64,000 bases of DNA from Atherix ibis (lineage: Eukaryota > Arthropoda > Insecta > Diptera > Athericidae): the NCBI GenBank assembly GCA_958298945.1, contig OY282606.1, forward strand, positions 58,665,920 to 58,729,919, written 5' to 3'. Numbering within the stretch: the first letter of the stretch is position 1; every line of letters begins with the position of its first letter. The translations under genes and the position numbers were made by a program. Shown piece after piece: positions 60,571 to 64,000 of the stretch. A model generated the notes under the pieces. It made no database searches and was not told the DNA's origin. It saw nothing but the letters and a program-made list of their open reading frames with translations.

Positions 60571-60604
<34 letters not shown>

Positions 60605-63600
60605 TAGAGCAAGCATACGAAAATTTAATTTTTTTCTGAAGCATATTTTATGTATATAATTTTTTATCATAAACATATACATATATAAATTTATGTACCA
60701 TAAATAAAAATTAGATAATTTTCAAAAGAGTTAACCCAAAAAAAAGATATAAAAATTAAATTTTCTTACACTCTTGTTAATAGTAATGAATATGAGTGAA
60801 TGAGAAATTTAATAATGTATAAATTTATTAGTTTTTTGGTTAAAAATAAACAAAATTATTTTATATTTAATTAAAAATTAAAAATAAACTAATTTTTTTT
60901 TATTTTAGTCTGCTACCCCATAATATTTACATTAAAGAACAATTGCAATGATATGAGTTTTTTTCCATTTAGCTAGTTTTGTACAAGTCAAGAAGAAAAA
61001 TGCACTATGCAATCAAAAAATCCAAATTATCAATAGGAAAAATATCTCATATCAGTTACAGGTTTTTTTTACGTATAATATTCACATACGTTTAATACAA
61101 AAAATAAATTGCATAAAATCCAAAAAATGCGTTAAATAAAAAAATTAATGCATTTAATCACCCAAGATTATAAATAATATAGGAGCAAAACTAGCATACA
61201 ACATGCAAGAGTTTACATCTAAATTTATGTTGCTTATAAATTTGAAGCAAATTTTTAATTAAAAAAACTACCTAATTTGTCAAAACATATTACAAAATGA
61301 AATAAGCAGCAATTACACGCAAATAGTGTTTTTGAAAAAAAAAATTCCTATTAAAATTTCATACCGAACTTTATATTTTATTATATGCGACGTTTAAATA
61401 ATAATGTATTGTACACTATTATTTTAATAATAATATCCTAAATTCTTATAAAGTTTGTTTGTATATTTTCCTTTAAAATTTTGCATTCTTATCAATAGTG
61501 TCAAAATATACTATTTACTAATTGCAGAAGATTCAAAACTGTAAAAACATTTGCGTCATATAATAAAAAGGATAACTCCATAAAAGTTAACATGTATATT
61601 CTATACGCAATTTTTTTTTTATATATAGGTAGATTATTTTAAAAAGAAATAAATTTGAAGTATTTTTTTTCTTTTAATTATTTATGTTTAAATATTGTTA
61701 TATATACAAAATCAATACAAATTTTAATTATATATTTATGGAATTTATCCAATTTATAATTTTTTTTTTATCTAAAAATTGAATATTTATAATTGAAAAC
61801 TGTGTATATGTTTTAATTGTTTTTTGCTTTTGAACAGTGCACTATTATATTTTTATATTAAAAAAAGTATAAATTGTTCAGATAATATTTAATAAAATAT
61901 TTTTTAAAAAGTATGTACGTTTTATTTGTATTTTAATTAAAGTAATAAATAAATTATATTGAACATTTTAAACTTTATTTTAATGTAAAAGGAATAAAAA
62001 TCTATATGCGCTTGCAATTTCAAATATTCCTCTCATAGTAAATAGGTTAAAGAAAGCTAGGAAAAAAATGTTGATTCTAAGATTCTAAAATGTGTTAATT
62101 ATTACATTCTAAAACTAGCAATTGAGTAAGTAAAAATATAGAACCATTCAAAATATTAACTTTATATACTTATTATATTATTTAAAGAACTTCAAATCAA
62201 AACTTTATGCCTGGCCACGCATTTTCTTCTGGTCAAAATAATTTAGTATTTAATTGAAAAAAATAAGTATTTTAGTTTATTTTATATATTTTATCGGAAA
62301 TTTTATTGTTGAAAATTAGTTTTTACTCTAATATTTATTGTCTCTTTTCTATGTATGTATATAATTTTAGCTACAGTAAATTCTTTTATCTATAATATTA
62401 TTTTTTATATTCACAAAATATGTTTTTATTTTAAACTTGTTTATGTTTCAAAAATGTGGTTTAATCACATTTGATAAATACAAATATTTAACTAAATTTT
62501 ATTTATTATATAAAATTATTATTATACGTAAGTACTCTGAAAATATAAATTTTATTTTTAAATAGTATAAATGATAAAACAAAATATTCTTTAAAACATA
62601 ATCAATTCACCGACACAATTATTGTAGAGTACAATTGAAAAATAATAGCATATTTATACCTGTATACGTATATGACAACATTAAACAATTAACACAAATA
62701 TTATGAAGATTAATAATATTACTATTAACGAAGAAACAGAGAGTAGTTAAGACTTACGAGTAGTAAAAGTATATTTTATTCTGAAGAAATGGGAAAGTTT
62801 CGGTTTAAAATAAATATTATATGTGTTATAGAAGAAAGTCTAAATCAGAATAGATAGTTATAGTAATAAGATAAAAAGTGGAAGATAAATAATGCACCAT
62901 ATAAGAAAATTAAAATTTGGTAGAATATTAGAATTCCTCTCAAAATTTTGATTATAACTTTTCCAAAAAAAATTATTTTTTCTCATTTTATCATATTTTC
63001 TATTTTTTATCTTTTTTTATTATTTAAGTATGAATTTTCTAAACATTTTATTTCTGAATATGTTTTTTTTTTAATGAAGAAAATTTAATAGTGACTTTAT
63101 ATTATATATTATTATAATTAAACTCTAAGTTGACAATGTCATAATTATAAACGAATTGGATAACAAAATAGAGATCAATTTTAAGAACTAGAAAATTGTG
63201 AAAAAAATTGGAATTTGTTATATATTGAATAGTCCATATTAAATAATGTTTATATTTGTATAAAGATTTATTTATTTGAACAGAAATCAAATCACCTAAG
63301 AATAAATAATATAAATTTTAAATAAAAAAGATCTTATTTTTAAAATTGAACTAAATTTAAATACGAATAGGATAAGAAACAGAAGAATGAATATACATTA
63401 AATATTCCAAAAAACCGCTTAGAAATGAGTATTATACATAGGACATTCATACACATACATATACACCAAACATATCCAATATATAAATACAAGTAGGATA
63501 TATAAACACACACACATATACATATATACATATATATTATATATCTGCTTATAGATATATAAATTATATATTGACATATATATAAATGGATATATATATA

Positions 63601-64000
63601 TGCATATGCGTGAGTATATATACACATATACATATTTATGCATAGATTGTACGCACACACACAAATATAAAGAAAACATTCTCAATACAAAAATGAAGCC
63701 ATATTGTCTCTCATTTTAATACAATACGATATATTTTTCCCGTGGTATATATATATACACATACACATATACGTATTTGGTTTAGTTGAATTTATTACTA
63801 TTTAGTTACCTCTCCTAAAATATAAGTTCATTTATAATAATAGGTAAGCAAAGTAAAAAAACCAACAACTTTCTATTGAGTGTACAGTACATATGCATAA
63901 ATATATATTAAATATACATATCACAAATTTTCAAAAAATATTACATTTTTATTCATGTATATGTAGGATTTTTTATACAGTTTTGTGTAGTGTTTAGAAA
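60310..64000 (-). other. slo: slo intron upstream of the RCK1 start exon (partial)
   Basis: About 3.7 kb with no recognisable exon. It holds a (TTA)n tract near 60556-60604, long A/T runs, and dense TA/CA dinucleotide repeats at about 63440-63790 that create spurious low-complexity ORFs rich in Y, I, C and M. The next upstream exon (end of the pore/S6 linker) is outside the window. Confidence 0.7.
60556..60604. repeat. (TTA)n microsatellite
   Basis: About 16 TTA/ATT units with one interruption, just upstream (in transcript sense) of the RCK1 start exon, about 250 nt from its acceptor. Confidence 0.9.

Larger units (their letters stand above)
1..64000 (-). other. slo: slowpoke (slo) BK channel gene, central part; whole window lies inside it
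   Basis: Fourteen small exons on the minus strand join in phase into one continuous peptide. It begins at HIVVCGH (RCK1 strand A) and ends in the Asn/Ser-rich linker after RCK1. This is the Slo1/KCNMA family: a plasma-membrane K+ channel opened by depolarisation and cytosolic Ca2+. In insects it shapes neuronal and muscle repolarisation. What is seen: exon order, phases and peptide agree with Drosophila Slo as remembered. Missing here are the S0-S6 membrane part (must be right of 64000) and RCK2, Ca2+ bowl and C-terminus (must be left of 1). No first exon, promoter or poly(A) site was seen. Transposon relics fill introns only; none interrupts an exon. Confidence 0.95.

Noticed and set aside
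63340..63685. Overlapping minus-strand frames of 88-106 codons (Tyr/Cys/Met/Ile-rich)
   Set aside because: Generated by TA/CA/TGTA repeats; no domain, and two frames are open at once.

Overview
This AT-rich window (introns are poly-A/T, TA and TAA tracts) is one stretch of a single insect gene read on the minus strand. It is slowpoke (slo), which encodes the pore-forming subunit of the BK large-conductance Ca2+- and voltage-activated K+ channel (Slo1/KCNMA). I found 14 exons with clean AG/GT borders and matching codon phases, plus two candidate microexons. They run from the start of RCK1 (about 60.3 kb) through the RCK1 core and into the RCK1-RCK2 linker (about 5.7 kb). The pore/voltage-sensor exons (S0-S6) must lie beyond 64 kb. 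RCK2 and the Ca2+ bowl must lie left of position 1. The peptide is close to Drosophila Slo as I remember it. The very long introns, small exons and mariner load suggest a non-drosophilid fly such as a tephritid, but the species cannot be fixed from the sequence.

Layout in transcript order (right to left): the HIVVCGH exon (60.2 kb); a pair of length-matched, mutually exclusive RCK1 exons (59.1 and 54.7 kb, 106 nt each); the VHEAD exon (50.2 kb); the AYLLN exon (46.9 kb); a second length-matched pair (46.4 and 43.4 kb, 113 nt each); the LCFTK exon (41.7 kb); the AWFYCKACH exon carrying the putative heme motif (31.2 kb); a group of interchangeable phase-1 linker exons (30.5 kb 36 nt; 23.6 kb 75 nt; 17.9 kb 51 nt); a 21-nt candidate microexon (13.0 kb); an optional TFTPPELPKRVHVRG exon (9.5 kb); a 33-nt exon (7.6 kb); and a 157-nt Asn/Ser-rich linker exon (5.7 kb). 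Every exon in the 30.5 to 7.6 kb stretch is phase 1 at both ends, so any combination keeps the frame. This is a combinatorial splicing region that tunes the linker between the two Ca2+-sensing domains.

The introns hold only decayed mobile DNA and repeats; I saw no independent intact gene. There is a mauritiana-type mariner with perfect-looking TIRs (4.27-5.48 kb) and a second mariner of another lineage with a duplicated left end (33.1-34.4 kb). Further relics are two degraded or deleted mariners (24.8 and 39.3 kb), three relics of an IS630/DDE_3-like transposase (0.8-1.7, 6.6-7.15 and 14.25-15.3 kb), two Ty3/gypsy pol relics (27.0 and 48.6-49.2 kb), two LINE relics (36.6-37.5 and 59.8-60.0 kb) and a tRNA-like SINE head (26.0 kb). 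There are also many near-perfect hairpin-forming inverted repeats (arms 17-57 bp) and simple repeats. No promoter, polyadenylation site, CRISPR, rRNA or functional tRNA was recognised.
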